A stretch of DNA of 64,000 bases from Clostridia bacterium (GCA_900770255.1 CAAGJN010000067.1:1-64000), one strand, 5' to 3'. Shown: positions 48,159 through 56,835, numbered from the stretch's first letter. The notes: generated from the letters alone by a model not told the origin. Made by a program: numbers and translations.

Positions 48159-49655
48159 TCAGATATTAAGCAGCCTGTAAACTGCCTTCTCCATGCTGTC
48201 CCTGTCGCAGACGTCGGAGAATCTCACGGTTTTATCCCTGAGACCGGCGAGCTGCGGGGGGCAGCTTGCCTTTGTTACGCGGGCGAGCTCGCCGACCATG
48301 GCAAACTCGTCGAGGCCGTCGGATGCGCCGGGCTCAACAGCGTCAAGCACGCTGCGGCTGAACTTGAAGGGATTTGCGGTCGAGGCTATTACCGTCGGAG
48401 TCGTGTCGCCGGAAGCCTCTGTGTATTTTTCATATACATTTATGCCGACGGCCGTGTGGGTGTCGCACAGATAGCCGTGGCTTTCAAAGGTATTTCTGAT
48501 CGTATCTTTCGTGCCCTCGTCGTCGCAGCAGCCTGCGGAGAATATTGAATTTATCTTCTCCATGACGTCTGCGGGCATGGTGTATTTGCCCTTTGACTTG
48601 AGATCGGCCATCATCTCGCGCACGAACGCATCCGAATAGCCGCTCGCAATGAAGAGCAGGCGCTCGAGGTTGCTTGAAATGAGAATATCCATAGAGGGCG
48701 AAGAGGTGGTGTAGAAGCTGCGGTTGACATCATACACTCCCGTCTCAAAGAAGTCGGTGAGGACGCGGTTCTTATTTGACGCGCAGATCAGGCGGTTGAC
48801 AGGCAGTCCCATCTCCCGCGCATAATAGGCGGCGAGGATATTGCCGAAGTTACCCGTCGGGACAACTATATTTATCTTATCTCCCGCCGCGATCCTGCCG
48901 TTTTTGAGCATATCGCAGTAAGCGGAGAAATAATAGACTATCTGCGGCACGAGACGACCCCAGTTGATGGAATTTGCGGAGGAGAACGCCATGCCGTGCT
49001 CCGCAAGCACCTTGCCGATCTCCTTGTCCGTGAATATCGACTTGACGCCGGTCTGAGCGTCGTCAAAGTTGCCCTTTATCGCGCAGACCGCTACATTTTT
49101 CCCCTCCTGAGTGGTCATCTGGAGCTTCTGCATGGGGCTGACGCCCTCGTCGGGATAGAACACGAGAATCCTTGTCCCCTCGACATCCATGAAGCCCTCA
49201 AGCGCCGCTTTTCCGGTATCGCCCGAAGTGGCTACTAGAATGACCGTCTCGCGGGTTCCGACGGCCTTCTTGACGGAGACCGTCATGAGCCTCGGGAGCA
49301 TCTGGAGCGCCATATCCTTGAACGCGCAGGTCGGGCCGCGCCAGAGCTCAAGGATCTCCTCGCCCGCTCTGAGCTCATGGATCGGAGCAATATCGGGAGA
49401 AGAAAATTTATTGCCGCCATAAGCGCCCTCGACGCAGTACGCGAGCTCCTCCTCGGTAAAATCAGTCAGATACAGTCCGAGAAGCTTTTTCGCGCGCTCG
49501 ACATAAGTCATATCGGCCATTGCAGCGATATCGTCAAGGCTTACTCCGGGAATCTCAACAGGCACAAACAGACCGCCGTCGGCTGAAATACCCGACGCGA
49601 TCGCCCAAGCCGAGCTGACATCAACTTTTTTGTCTCTTGTACTCGTGTAGCGCAT
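48159..49655 (-). CDS. thrC: Threonine synthase
   Basis: 498 residues, the long (E. coli/yeast-like) class of threonine synthase, which converts O-phosphohomoserine to threonine with PLP. N-terminal MRYTSTRDKKVDVSSAWAIASGISADGGLFVP is typical; the PLP Lys is K113 in LWRGPTCAFKDMALQ; VATSGDTGKAALEGF and VVPTGNFGNILAAYYA bind the cofactor phosphate. No hom or thrB next to it. Last gene of a compact minus-strand series; start 36 bases after the dipeptidase stop. Confidence 0.96.
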   Translation of the reverse strand: MRYTSTRDKKVDVSSAWAIASGISADGGLFVPVEIPGVSLDDIAAMADMTYVERAKKLLGLYLTDFTEEELAYCVEGAYGGNKFSSPDIAPIHELRAGEEILELWRGPTCAFKDMALQMLPRLMTVSVKKAVGTRETVILVATSGDTGKAALEGFMDVEGTRILVFYPDEGVSPMQKLQMTTQEGKNVAVCAIKGNFDDAQTGVKSIFTDKEIGKVLAEHGMAFSSANSINWGRLVPQIVYYFSAYCDMLKNGRIAAGDKINIVVPTGNFGNILAAYYAREMGLPVNRLICASNKNRVLTDFFETGVYDVNRSFYTTSSPSMDILISSNLERLLFIASGYSDAFVREMMADLKSKGKYTMPADVMEKINSIFSAGCCDDEGTKDTIRNTFESHGYLCDTHTAVGINVYEKYTEASGDTTPTVIASTANPFKFSRSVLDAVEPGASDGLDEFAMVGELARVTKASCPPQLAGLRDKTVRFSDVCDRDSMEKAVYRLLNI

Positions 49656-49691
49656 AAAAATATCATTCCTCTGTTTTTGGATTACATTTGA

Positions 49692-50612
49692 TTATAACAT
49701 ATTGTTGGGTCGATGTAAAATATTTTCAAAAAAGTGTGCGGCGTTTTCATAAAATATTTTGCTGCATATTTCAGGCGGTATGCCGTTTTTCTCAAAATGC
49801 AAATATATTGCGGGAATTTTTTCAATTCCGCGCAGCTCGTCGGAAATTTTGCAGCCGTCATAATCCGAACCGATACACAGCGCGTTTTCTCCGCCGAGCG
49901 ACAGGATATGCTCCGCATGGCGAAGCAGATCGTCCATACCGCCGCTGCCGCCTAAAAAATCGCAGAAAAAGTTAAGCCCGATCAGCCCGCCGCGCTGTAC
50001 TATGATCTTTATCTGATCATCGGACAGCGAACGCGGGTTTTCATACACAGAGCGCGCGTTTGAATGGCTTGCGATAAACGGAGAAGCCGTCAAGCGCGCG
50101 ACGTCGAAAAAGCCCTTGTCGCTCAGATGAGAAACGTCCGTGACTATGCCTATCCGGTCAAAGGCTCGCACGAGCTCCTCTCCCCACTCGGTAAGCCCGC
50201 CGCCCGCCTTGCAGCCGCCGCCCGCGCGGTTTTGCCCGTTCCAGGTAAGTGTGACGAGCCTCAGGCCTCGTTCATAGAGCAGCTCGAGTCTTTCAATACT
50301 GTTTATTCCCTTGGAATTTTCCATCGCGAGCACCGAGCCGCGCTGCGCCGCGCGCACATCACCGGGATACAGTATCGGCGAAAATGCCGCCCTACTGCGA
50401 AGCTCGGAGCAATAAAAATCACACGCCGAGTCAAAGTAGGCCTCGGCGCATGATGCGTCCATAGTATCAGGTATAAAGACGGCGAAAACCTGATTCCACC
50501 GCCCGAAATCTTTGCCTGTGCAAAAATCAACGTCCGCACTGTTGGCGTAAAGGCTCATTTTTTTTGCCATACAGACGGTCAGTGTATCGCAATGCAGGTC
50601 AAAAAAATCCAT
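49692..50612 (-). CDS. Membrane-dipeptidase-family (M19) metallopeptidase
   Basis: 306 residues. The M19 zinc-binding pattern is visible: DLHCDTL with H7 and D9, NSKGINSIERLELLYERGLRLVTLTWNGQN including the bridging Glu region, DVSHLSD, ASHSNARSVYENPRSLSDD and IGSDYDG. These enzymes cleave dipeptides, some with D-residues, and may recycle cell-wall peptides. No signal peptide, so cytoplasmic. ATG at 50612 after GGGTGA. It sits between yraN and thrC with short gaps (44 and 36 bases). Confidence 0.93.
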   Translation of the reverse strand: MDFFDLHCDTLTVCMAKKMSLYANSADVDFCTGKDFGRWNQVFAVFIPDTMDASCAEAYFDSACDFYCSELRSRAAFSPILYPGDVRAAQRGSVLAMENSKGINSIERLELLYERGLRLVTLTWNGQNRAGGGCKAGGGLTEWGEELVRAFDRIGIVTDVSHLSDKGFFDVARLTASPFIASHSNARSVYENPRSLSDDQIKIIVQRGGLIGLNFFCDFLGGSGGMDDLLRHAEHILSLGGENALCIGSDYDGCKISDELRGIEKIPAIYLHFEKNGIPPEICSKIFYENAAHFFENILHRPNNML

Positions 50613-50656
50613 ATTATCACCCGGATAATGATATTTTCTGCCGCGCCGCGATATGA

Positions 50657-51028
50657 CTAAAAACTGCTGTCAAAAGCATTTTCGATATATTCGCAGCCCA
50701 GAGCTTCGTTATTTTTACCGAGCGTCACCTCGGCGACATCGAAACGCGGCTGAAGATCATATGGGTTATTCTGAATAAAGACAGCGGCGGTTTTAACTAT
50801 CCTCTCCTGCTTTCTGAAATCGACCGCCTCGCGTCCCTTGGCTATGGAGCCGCATGAGCGAGTCTTGACCTCGGTGAACACAAGAAAGCCGTCCTTCTGG
50901 GCGATTATGTCTATCTCGCCCATACGGCAGCGGTAGTTTGCGGTGATGATCTCATAGCCGTGCTCGCGCATATACCGCGCGGCGAAAATCTCGCCCCAGA
51001 GCCCCGGTTTTTCCTTTTCGCTGAGCAT
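50657..51028 (-). CDS. yraN: YraN/UPF0102 endonuclease-like protein
   Basis: 123 residues. The restriction-endonuclease-like core GLWGEIFAARYMREHGYEIITANYRCRMGEIDIIAQKDGFLVFTEVKTRSCG has the GE..A, GEID and EVK residues of the (E)-D-ExK nuclease site found in UPF0102. Its function is unproven but it is often next to rnhB, as here (2-base gap). The ATG at 51028 lies 10 bases after GGAGG; a TTG three codons earlier touches the ribosome site. Confidence 0.93.
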   Translation of the reverse strand: MLSEKEKPGLWGEIFAARYMREHGYEIITANYRCRMGEIDIIAQKDGFLVFTEVKTRSCGSIAKGREAVDFRKQERIVKTAAVFIQNNPYDLQPRFDVAEVTLGKNNEALGCEYIENAFDSSF

Positions 51029-51030
51029 TT

Positions 51031-51645
51031 TTACCAATCCTCCGGCAGCTTTTTGAGAAACGTCTTTCTGTGCACGGGAGAGACGCCGTATTCGCGTATT
51101 TTTTCGTAGTGCAGCTTTGTGCCGTAGCCCTTGTGCTTTTTAAAGCAATATTCCGGATACTGTTCGTCGAGGGTCAGCATATAATGATCCCTGCTGACCT
51201 TTGCCATAATAGACGCAGCGGCAATGGATGCGCTGAGAGAATCGCCCTTGACGATCGCCTTTGACGGCACGGGCAGGCCGGGCAGCTTATTGCCGTCAAC
51301 GAACGCGGCCTGCGGCCTTTCAGGCAGAGCCTCAAACGCGCGGCGCATAGCGAGGAAGGTCGCGTTGAGGATATTGAGCTCGTCTATCTCCTCGACGCTC
51401 GCGCTCGCCACAGCGAAGAGTGCATGCTCCTTTATTTGCAAAAAGAGCTGCTCGCGCTTTTTATCGCTGAGCTTTTTTGAATCGTCGAGTCCCTCGATGA
51501 CAAAGTCACGGGGAAGTATGACGGCGGCGGCGAATACGGGGCCCGCAAGCGGGCCGCGCCCCGCCTCGTCGATGCCGCAGACACAGTCAAAGCCGTGCTC
51601 CGCGGCGGTTCTTTCGTAGTAATAACGGTCTATATCCTGAGCCAT
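51031..51645 (-). CDS. rnhB: Ribonuclease HII
   Basis: 204 residues. RNase HII removes ribonucleotides embedded in DNA and RNA in hybrids. The active-site block GIDEAGRGPLAGPV has D26 and E27; DSKKLSDKKRE, the GDSLSASIAAASIMAKVSRDHYM block and KHKGYGTKLHYEKIREYGVSPVHRKTF follow in order. ATG at 51645 preceded by GGAGGG; it starts one base after the capA stop. Same operon as rbgA and yraN, a common Firmicute arrangement. Confidence 0.97.
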   Translation of the reverse strand: MAQDIDRYYYERTAAEHGFDCVCGIDEAGRGPLAGPVFAAAVILPRDFVIEGLDDSKKLSDKKREQLFLQIKEHALFAVASASVEEIDELNILNATFLAMRRAFEALPERPQAAFVDGNKLPGLPVPSKAIVKGDSLSASIAAASIMAKVSRDHYMLTLDEQYPEYCFKKHKGYGTKLHYEKIREYGVSPVHRKTFLKKLPEDW

Positions 51646-51646
51646 A

Positions 51647-52819
51647 TCAGCCCTCCAGAAATTCTTCGCTGATAACATCTCTCATAAGCGAATTGAGATA
51701 GTCAAGGCTGAATGACGGGGTGTAGGCGCGCACGCCGTGGCGCGAGGCGAGCTCTTCGGTATAATCGGCGAGATTATAAACTCTGACGTTTGAAAATCCC
51801 TGATCGTAATGAGTAACTGTGCCTGTAAACTTCGCCTTGGTCACTTCCGTCTTTCCGGTCTGATAATTTTTTGTGACGGTAATGTGCATCATGCCGCCGA
51901 GCATTCTCGGACCTCTGTCCTGAGCGGAGATAAAGTTGCCCAGAGAGTAGATGACAAGCACATTTCTGCCGTCCGCGGCGGTGATATATTCCACGGGCTG
52001 AATGACGTGCGGATGCGTGCCGATGATAATATCCGCGCCCCAGTCCGCAAGCTTCTGAGCGAGCTCATGCTGACGCTCCGTCGGGGTGTGAGTATACTCC
52101 TCGCCCCAGTGAACGCTGACTATCGTCATGTCGCTGATTTCCGACGCCTCCTTGACTCGCTGCTCAATCCTGCTTTCATCCGAGCCGAGCATGAGAATCG
52201 TCTCCGCGCCCTCGGGCAGGCTCAGCCCGTTGGTGGGGTCGGTAAGTCCCACATAGGCAAATTTGACGCCCTTTACCGTGGTTGTCGGGACGGTCTTGTA
52301 GTCCTCCTCGTCGAGGTAGGCTCCGCAGAACACGACATCCTTGCTTTTCCAGTATTTTATAGCATTGCGAAGCCCGCTCTCGCCCTTGTCGAGCGAGTGG
52401 TTGTTCGCGATATTGAACACATCGAAGCCGATCTTCACCATCTCGTCGCCGAGCTCGGTCGGAGAGTTGAAGCAGGGATAAGTGCTCGGAGCCTTCTCGG
52501 GGTCGATGATCGTCTCCTGGTTTATCATGCTGATATCTGCCGCCGCTATCGTCTTTGCGACGTTTTTATAGGCATATGAAAAATCGTAGCCGCCGTCCGA
52601 GGATCGGGCATGCGCCTGATTATATATTACGCCGTGAATGAGATTGTCGCCGACGGCGAGAAGCTCAACGCTCACGGGGGCACGGGCGTCGGCTGTGGTC
52701 TGCTCCTGCTCCTGAGCCTGAACGTCGGGGCTGTCAACAGGCGTCACCTTGGAGCATGAGCATAGCATCAAAATAGCCACCAGAAGAGCGGATATTTTTA
52801 AAGCGGCCGTATTTTTCAT
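51647..52819 (-). CDS. CapA-family lipoprotein (poly-gamma-glutamate synthesis-like phosphoesterase fold)
   Basis: 390 residues with a lipoprotein signal (LKISALLVAILMLCSC), so anchored outside the cell. The CapA/PgsA domain is clear: VELLAVGDNLIHG, DISMINQETII, FDVFNIANNHSLDKGESGL, VSVHWGEEYTHTPTERQHELAQKLADWGADIIIGTHPHVIQPVE. CapA proteins have a metallophosphatase-like fold and take part in poly-gamma-glutamate capsule export in Bacillus; no capBC genes are here, so a capsule role is not supported. Located between rbgA and rnhB. Confidence 0.92.
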   Translation of the reverse strand: MKNTAALKISALLVAILMLCSCSKVTPVDSPDVQAQEQEQTTADARAPVSVELLAVGDNLIHGVIYNQAHARSSDGGYDFSYAYKNVAKTIAAADISMINQETIIDPEKAPSTYPCFNSPTELGDEMVKIGFDVFNIANNHSLDKGESGLRNAIKYWKSKDVVFCGAYLDEEDYKTVPTTTVKGVKFAYVGLTDPTNGLSLPEGAETILMLGSDESRIEQRVKEASEISDMTIVSVHWGEEYTHTPTERQHELAQKLADWGADIIIGTHPHVIQPVEYITAADGRNVLVIYSLGNFISAQDRGPRMLGGMMHITVTKNYQTGKTEVTKAKFTGTVTHYDQGFSNVRVYNLADYTEELASRHGVRAYTPSFSLDYLNSLMRDVISEEFLEG

Positions 52820-52840
52820 AAACTTTCTCTCCTTGTTATG

Positions 52841-53695
52841 TCAATCCAGGGTTATTCTTCCGAGCTTGCCCGCGCGGTACTCGTCGAGGAGCATGACTGC
52901 CGCGCGCTCGGTATCCGGCTCGCCGCCGCTTATGAGCATTCCGCGCTTTCTTGCGAGCAGCTCAAGACGCTCGAATTCCTCCGTATCGGGCGAAAATTCG
53001 AGCTTGTAGCGCTCCTTTATCCGCTCGGGATAGTTTTCATACATTATTGTCAGAAACCGCGCTGCGATAAGCTCGATGTCGAGTATCGTATCCTTGACGG
53101 AACCGATAAACGCGAGGCGAAGACCAACCTCGGGATCGTCGAATTTCGGCCAGAGCACACCCGGCGTATCGAGCAGCTCGATGCCGCTGCCGATATTGAA
53201 CCACTGGTTCTGGCGCGTCACTCCGGGCTTATCGGCGACCTTCGCCTTATTCTTACCCGCCATACGGTTGATGAACGACGACTTGCCGGTGTTCGGTATT
53301 CCGACGACCATGAGCCGAAGCGGCTTTCCGGCCATGCCCTTTTGGGCGTTAGCCTCTATCCTTTCGCTGAGCATACGGCGCACCGCCGGGGCAAACGCAT
53401 TGAGTCCCTTGCCGGAACGGCAGTCAACGGCAATCGCCGTCACACCCTGCGACGAAAGCTCCGATATCCTGCGCCGAGTTGCGTTTTCATCGGCAAGATC
53501 GCATTTATTGAGCACGACCATAAGCGGCTTTCGGCCTATGAGCTCGGGCAGTTCGGGATTTCGGCTGCTCACGGGCACGCGCGCATCGACTATTTCAACC
53601 ACCGCATCAACAAGCGGCAGGCTCTCTTTTATCTGTCTGCGGGTTTTGGCCATATGACCCGGAAACCACTGAACATAAAGCTCTCCGTTTTCCAA
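52841..53695 (-). CDS. rbgA: Ribosome biogenesis GTPase RbgA (YlqF)
   Basis: 284 residues. RbgA drives late assembly of the 50S subunit. It is circularly permuted: G4 NKCD (63-66) comes before G1 GIPNTGKSS (132-140) and G3 DTPG. The N-terminal WFPGHMAKTRRQIKESLPLVDAVVEIVDARVP is diagnostic, and a C-terminal ANTAR-like helical domain follows. The start is a TTG at 53695, 7 bases after AGGAGG; no ATG is nearer. First gene of the rbgA-capA-rnhB-yraN series. Confidence 0.96.
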   Translation of the reverse strand: MENGELYVQWFPGHMAKTRRQIKESLPLVDAVVEIVDARVPVSSRNPELPELIGRKPLMVVLNKCDLADENATRRRISELSSQGVTAIAVDCRSGKGLNAFAPAVRRMLSERIEANAQKGMAGKPLRLMVVGIPNTGKSSFINRMAGKNKAKVADKPGVTRQNQWFNIGSGIELLDTPGVLWPKFDDPEVGLRLAFIGSVKDTILDIELIAARFLTIMYENYPERIKERYKLEFSPDTEEFERLELLARKRGMLISGGEPDTERAAVMLLDEYRAGKLGRITLD

Positions 53696-53792
53696 AGCTT
53701 TTCCTCCTTAAAGAACCTTTTTGCCGACCCCGGCTCCCATTATCCGAGAGCACGGAGCGGCCGTCGGGCCGCAATTTTGCTGTTCTGACTTG

Positions 53793-53821
53793 AGTATACC
53801 AAAATGCCGCCGTTTTTACAA
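53793..53821 (-). promoter_or_regulatory. Promoter of the rbgA operon
   Basis: On the minus strand TTGTAA (53816-53821), 17 bases, TATACT (53793-53798); leader of about 90 bases. Confidence 0.75.
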
Positions 53822-53923
53822 GTAGCGCCGCACGGACAAGAACTAACACAAAAAAATTGAGCAAAAAAAGCGGGGCTCATAAAACAGTCAACAGTCACAG
53901 TGGTTTGTTCTGCTGTGGCCGTC

Positions 53924-53952
53924 TTGTATTTTATCCTGTTATGTGATAATAT
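53924..53952 (+). promoter_or_regulatory. Promoter of the zinc-ribbon gene
   Basis: TTGTAT (53924-53929), 17 bases, TAATAT (53947-53952), about 50 bases before the probable original ATG at 54003. Confidence 0.65.
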
Positions 53953-54002
53953 GAAAATGAAAAGACCTACAAACCGAAATTTGTGAAGGTGAACAGTTCA
54001 AC

Positions 54003-54616
54003 ATGAAAAGATACTTTCACGGACATTCCTTCTTACATTGATTACTTTCATCATTGCTTTGGGCATAATTGGATTACGATTTGCAAATGGAGGGGTTATG
54101 AAACCAACATATATTATGAAAGAGGTATGTATCCGTCCCGAAAACAAGAAAAAGGATGGTCTTGAATTTGTTGTCAGAGAAGGAGATATAATTCTCGATA
54201 AAGGCTTCCGATTTGAAGTGCTGCCTGCCAAATGGGATTTTACAAAACCAATCACACGAAAGAAGATTCCAAATACTCCGTTAAAGCATTCGGAAAGGCT
54301 ATTACGAATAAAAGAACTGGGTGAAGATTCAGCAGTGGTTGCCATACTGAATCAGGAAACAAACTACGAAGGTGCGGACACACTGGTTACAATAGAGAAT
54401 GAACGTCTCGTAACGGTAAAATACGGCGAAAAATTCTCCGTTTTGGCAAAAGAGCAAGTTGACGATTCACCTTCCGCAATTACCTATGAATTTATCATAG
54501 TAGATAAATCAGAACCGCAGGAGCAGAAAGTGCAGAACTTCTGCACTGAATGCGGTAAGAAATTGATAAAGGGCGATAAGTTCTGCCGTGAATGCGGTAC
54601 GCCTGTATTTCAGTAA
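54003..54616 (+). pseudogene. Zinc-ribbon protein gene with apparent N-terminal frameshift (may still be translated from 54098)
   Basis: The main frame (54038-54616) ends in a zinc ribbon with two CxECG knuckles (FCTECGKKLIKGDKFCRECG). Upstream, in this same frame, a hydrophobic stretch ILSRTFLLTLITFIIALGIIG is encoded, but its natural ATG (54003, MKR...) is one base out of frame and stops after 12 codons. One extra A in the run at 54006-54009 would give MKKILSRTFLLT..., a good membrane anchor. So the gene is shifted, or starts at ATG 54098 after GGAGGGG to make a soluble 172-residue product. Function unknown; more AT-rich than its neighbours. Confidence 0.55.
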
Positions 54617-54841
54617 AATGTACAGATAAATTCCGATTTGTCAAAAAAATATAAGGGCTCACTTTTATACGGGATAATCCCGTATGTGTGCTCTGTGAAG
54701 CAAAACGCCCCGGGTATTTGAATGTCCGGAGCGTTTTGCGTCACTGTGTTCCGAACAAGGGACTGTATCCCTTGCGCCGCTTTTCGGCTATCTGCTTAAG
54801 GCAAAAGGCGTGACCACGAAAGTCACGCCTTTTGCCTTATT
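54617..54841. terminator. Gap with three strong hairpins; the last is the likely lepB terminator
   Basis: No gene seen. ATACGGGA-TAA-TCCCGTAT (54667-54685); GCAAAACGC...GCGTTTTGC extended by CCGG/CCGG (54700-54739); and a perfect 17-bp inverted repeat AAGGCAAAAGGCGTGAC/GTCACGCCTTTTGCCTT (54798-54838). The last, read on the minus strand, sits 46 bases after the lepB stop and begins within a T/A-rich context. Confidence 0.6.
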
Positions 54842-54886
54842 AACTGTCTTATGAACACTCCGCCAAGACGGGTCTTATATTCCTTT

Positions 54887-55465
54887 TCAGCCGTTAAAGT
54901 TGTAATACACGTCCCACTGGCCAAACGGCATTATCCTGCCGACTACCTTGCCCATTATATAGCGCTCATCAATGAAGCCGACGACGGTCATGCGGCTGTC
55001 AGTCGAGTCGTTGCGGTTGTCGCCCATAACAAAGAGGCAGCCCTCGGGAACAACCGTCGGATATTCCATGTTGCCGGAGGTGTAGGTCGGCTCGAGCGTA
55101 TATTTCTCCTCAAGCGCCTTACCGTCAACATAAACAATCCCTTTTTCCGTGTCGATATCGACTGTCTGCCCACCCGTCGCGATAACGCGCTTTATCAGCG
55201 TCTTGTGCATGGCGTTGGGCTGCGAGACGATGACTATATCGCCGTAGCTGAAATGGTGCTTGGTCGAGGTTATCGCAACTGTATCGCCGTTATTGAGCGT
55301 CGGGTTCATCGAAGCGCCCGACACGACGAGTACGCGTGTGACAAACGTGAACACTACCGCTATCACCGCTACCGCAGAGACAATGACGGACACTATATCA
55401 TAGATGTTGCTAACGGCCTTGCTCGTCTTCTTTTCGCTGTTCACCTGAAGTTCATTTTCCTGCAT
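54887..55465 (-). CDS. lepB: Signal peptidase I
   Basis: 192 residues. One membrane helix (about 20-42) is followed by the catalytic Ser52 in VSGASMNPTL and the general-base Lys92 in LIKRVIATGGQ; the box E region MGDNRNDSTDSR is intact. It cleaves signal peptides of exported proteins, such as the GH18 and DUF4474-like proteins of this window. 25 bases downstream of a second copy, hence a tandem pair. The two share the layout but differ in the N-terminus and in many loop residues. Confidence 0.96.
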   Translation of the reverse strand: MQENELQVNSEKKTSKAVSNIYDIVSVIVSAVAVIAVVFTFVTRVLVVSGASMNPTLNNGDTVAITSTKHHFSYGDIVIVSQPNAMHKTLIKRVIATGGQTVDIDTEKGIVYVDGKALEEKYTLEPTYTSGNMEYPTVVPEGCLFVMGDNRNDSTDSRMTVVGFIDERYIMGKVVGRIMPFGQWDVYYNFNG

Positions 55466-55490
55466 AACAAATCGCCTTCAAATAAAATTC

Positions 55491-56102
55491 TCAGTTTTTT
55501 ACAATTCCGATCCGATTAAATGGGTAAAACCTGAAAACGACCTTGCCGAGCACCTTGTTTTCATTGACAAAGCCTATCTCGGACGAGCGCGAATCCTTTG
55601 AATCGTTGCGGTTATCGCCGAGCACAAACAGGCAGCCCTCCGGCACGGTGACCGGGAACGAGACATCAAAGCTGAGATTAGTCGGAGTGTTGACATAGGT
55701 CTCGCTGAGCTCGTTGCCGTTGACGCTGACGACGCCGCTGTAGAAATTGATATCAACTGTATCGCCGGCCGTGGCTATAACGCGCTTTATAATGGGCTCG
55801 CCGTATTTCGTAGCATCCGAAATGATCACGACGTCGCCGTATTTATAGCCCGTAAAGCTATGTACGCAGCCTACACGGTCGCCGTTTGAAAAGGTCGGGA
55901 GCATTGAATCTCCTATGACCGAGGCGGGTCTGAACACAAGCGAGAACAGCAGCACGAGCAGTATCACAGCCTCGGCGACCGCGCTCACAACATCGTAGAT
56001 TACGGTCCACATGCCGGACGCTCTGCCGTCAGCGCCGCTGCCGTCTGCATATGCAGCATCCGAATATTTAAATTTGTACCAATACTCTTCGACCCTGCGC
56101 AT
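55491..56102 (-). CDS. lepB: Signal peptidase I, second copy
   Basis: 203 residues with a longer polar N-terminus (about 30 residues), one membrane helix (33-57), catalytic Ser66 in VIGDSMLPTF and Lys106 in IIKRVIATAGD, and box E LGDNRNDSKDSR. Same enzyme class as the next gene, probably with different substrate range. It follows rplS by 66 bases; a strong terminator hairpin lies in that gap, so expression depends on read-through or on a promoter not seen. ATG at 56102. Confidence 0.95.
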   Translation of the reverse strand: MRRVEEYWYKFKYSDAAYADGSGADGRASGMWTVIYDVVSAVAEAVILLVLLFSLVFRPASVIGDSMLPTFSNGDRVGCVHSFTGYKYGDVVIISDATKYGEPIIKRVIATAGDTVDINFYSGVVSVNGNELSETYVNTPTNLSFDVSFPVTVPEGCLFVLGDNRNDSKDSRSSEIGFVNENKVLGKVVFRFYPFNRIGIVKN

Positions 56103-56123
56103 TTAGCTGACCCCACCAATGTG

Positions 56124-56154
56124 AAAAAAGGTGTAACAAATAAATTGTTACACC
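56124..56154 (-). terminator. Terminator/attenuator between rplS and lepB
   Basis: On the minus strand GGTGTAACAA-TTTAT-TTGTTACACC followed by TTTTTT (56124-56129); 14 bases after the rplS stop. Confidence 0.9.
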
Positions 56155-56168
56155 CCTCGTTCGCTGAA

Positions 56169-56519
56169 TTATTTGACTTGGCTCTTAACTCTTGCCGCCT
56201 TACCGACTCTGTCTCTGAGGTAATAGAGCTTGCTTCTGCGAACCTTACCGCTGCGGATGAGCTCGACCTTAGCGACATTGGGTGAATGGATCGGGAAAAC
56301 TCTCTCAACACCGACACCGTAGGAAATTCTGCGAACGGTGAAGGTCTCGGAAACGCCCGAACCCTTGCGTGCAATGACCGTACCTTCGAAAGCCTGAATT
56401 CTTTCTCTCTCGCCCTCGCGGATCTTAACGGAAACCTTTACGGTGTCGCCGATATTGATCTGGGGGATGTCGTCGCCTGTTTTAAGCGAATCCTGTGCAA
56501 TAACTTTGAGTGCGTCCAT
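56169..56519 (-). CDS. rplS: 50S ribosomal protein L19
   Basis: 116 residues, normal length. L19 lies at the 30S-50S interface. Typical blocks: PQINIGDTVKVSVKIREGERERIQAFEGTVIARKGSGVSETFTVRRISYGVGVERVFPIHSP and KLYYLRDRVGKAARVK. Start ATG with CGGAGG upstream. It has its own consensus-like promoter and a leader of about 130 bases with a strong hairpin. It lacks the usual rimM/trmD neighbours here and is followed by the lepB pair. Confidence 0.98.
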   Translation of the reverse strand: MDALKVIAQDSLKTGDDIPQINIGDTVKVSVKIREGERERIQAFEGTVIARKGSGVSETFTVRRISYGVGVERVFPIHSPNVAKVELIRSGKVRRSKLYYLRDRVGKAARVKSQVK

Positions 56520-56582
56520 TATAATATTCCTCCGTTTATTTTCAGACGTTCATAACAAATTAAATGAAAGAGGAGCGCCCGC

Positions 56583-56617
56583 TTTAATGTTTGCGGCCCG
56601 GCCGCTTCGGCATTAAA
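56583..56617 (-). promoter_or_regulatory. Stable hairpin in the rplS leader
   Basis: Outer stem TTTAATG/CATTAAA (56583-56589, 56611-56617) and inner stem GCGGC/GCCGC (56593-56597, 56601-56605) in the 5' leader of rplS; possible L19 autoregulatory structure. Confidence 0.45.
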
Positions 56618-56657
56618 CCACGTCATCGAAGCTGTGACGGATAACAAATGCTTAGAT

Positions 56658-56686
56658 ATTTTACCACAGTATAACAGTTATTGCAA
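56658..56686 (-). promoter_or_regulatory. Promoter of rplS
   Basis: On the minus strand TTGCAA (56681-56686), 17 bases, TAAAAT (56658-56663). Confidence 0.75.
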
Positions 56687-56806
56687 GAGTTTTTTTATTT
56701 TATTTTATGCGACACACCTAACGGTTAAAACACGGTTAAAACAACATAAAATATATTTTCAATTTGATATATTAGTTGTGCAATACGCGATTGTTTTATA
56801 AAACTA

Positions 56807-56835
56807 TTGACAAACGGTATGCGAAGATGTAGAAT
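56807..56835 (+). promoter_or_regulatory. Promoter of metK
   Basis: TTGACA (56807-56812), 17 bases, TAGAAT (56830-56835), directly upstream of the SAM riboswitch. Confidence 0.85.

Noticed and set aside
51647..52819. CapA-like gene as evidence for a poly-gamma-glutamate capsule locus
   Set aside because: No capB, capC or capD genes are nearby; the gene sits among ribosome-assembly and DNA-repair genes, so a capsule role is not supported.
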